Of a DNA stretch of 14,275 bases, positions 14,207-14,275 are shown one piece after another (the stretch's first letter is position 1; the number at the start of each line of letters is the position of its first letter). The translations under genes were made by a program, and so were the position numbers. This DNA is from Planctomycetota bacterium (GTDB lineage: Bacteria > Planctomycetota > Phycisphaerae > WQYP01 > JAJZKY01). The notes under the pieces are model-generated. The model was not told the DNA's origin. It saw nothing but the letters and a program-made list of their open reading frames with translations, and searched no databases. The stretch covers positions 1 through 14,275 of the forward strand of contig JAJZKY010000035.1 in NCBI GenBank assembly GCA_021803885.1, given 5' to 3'.

Positions 14207-14275
14207 GTGTTGCACATTTTCCAAGTAACGATTCGCGCTGGCGAGCGTTGACCCCCGCTATACTGCGCCGGCACC

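Noticed and set aside
14248..14264. TTGACC ... TATACT promoter-like pair at the right edge
   Set aside because: The hexamers are only 5 nt apart instead of about 17, and no gene of that orientation is visible before the window ends.

Overview
The window is part of a Wzx/Wzy-dependent polysaccharide locus (capsule, exopolysaccharide or O-antigen). The outer-membrane export protein, the Wzz-type chain-length proteins and the RfbX/Wzx-type flippase point to a Gram-negative bacterium, probably a beta- or gammaproteobacterium of fairly high genomic GC. I cannot name a genus. Sampled 60-base lines in the right-hand sugar transferase are about 68-73% GC and two in the left-hand export gene are about 63-68%. 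Lines sampled in the interior are mostly about 48-57%. This fits a locus whose specificity core was acquired or has diverged from the rest.

Layout. Bases 2-7953 are all on the + strand: the 3' part of a Wza-like export protein with SLBB domains; a 400-base gap in which I recognise nothing; a 747-aa protein that joins a Wzz/PCP chain-length domain to a Wzy-like polymerase; a second, free-standing Wzz paralogue; two tandem paralogous GT2 glycosyltransferases of the rhamnosyltransferase (RfbF-like) type; and a Wzx flippase. Bases 7954-8626 are the convergent junction. It holds debris of two insertion sequences: the start of an IS3-type OrfA joined to the broken tail of an ISL3-family transposase. 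Bases 8553-14161 are all on the - strand, read from right to left: a monotopic polyprenyl-phosphate sugar-1-phosphate transferase; rfbF (glucose-1-phosphate cytidylyltransferase); an extended SDR; an RmlC-type 3,5-epimerase; a second extended SDR; and a third GT2 whose last 22 or so residues are encoded by the ISL3 remnant. The last four genes are tightly packed (7-nt gap, GTGA overlap, ATGA overlap).

Working model (inference). The sugar transferase loads the first sugar phosphate onto undecaprenyl phosphate. RfbF and its neighbours make a CDP-activated, probably deoxy, sugar. The three GT2 enzymes extend the unit. Wzx flips it, the Wzz-Wzy fusion polymerises it with help from the second Wzz, and the Wza-like channel exports the polymer. 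No recognisable CDP-glucose 4,6-dehydratase (RfbG) and no tyrosine kinase/phosphatase (Wzc/Wzb) lie inside the window.

The most unusual item is the single-ORF Wzz-Wzy fusion, with a separate Wzz paralogue just downstream. The IS-derived chimeric C-terminus of the third glycosyltransferase and a possible 17-aa leader ORF before the sugar transferase also deserve a look.
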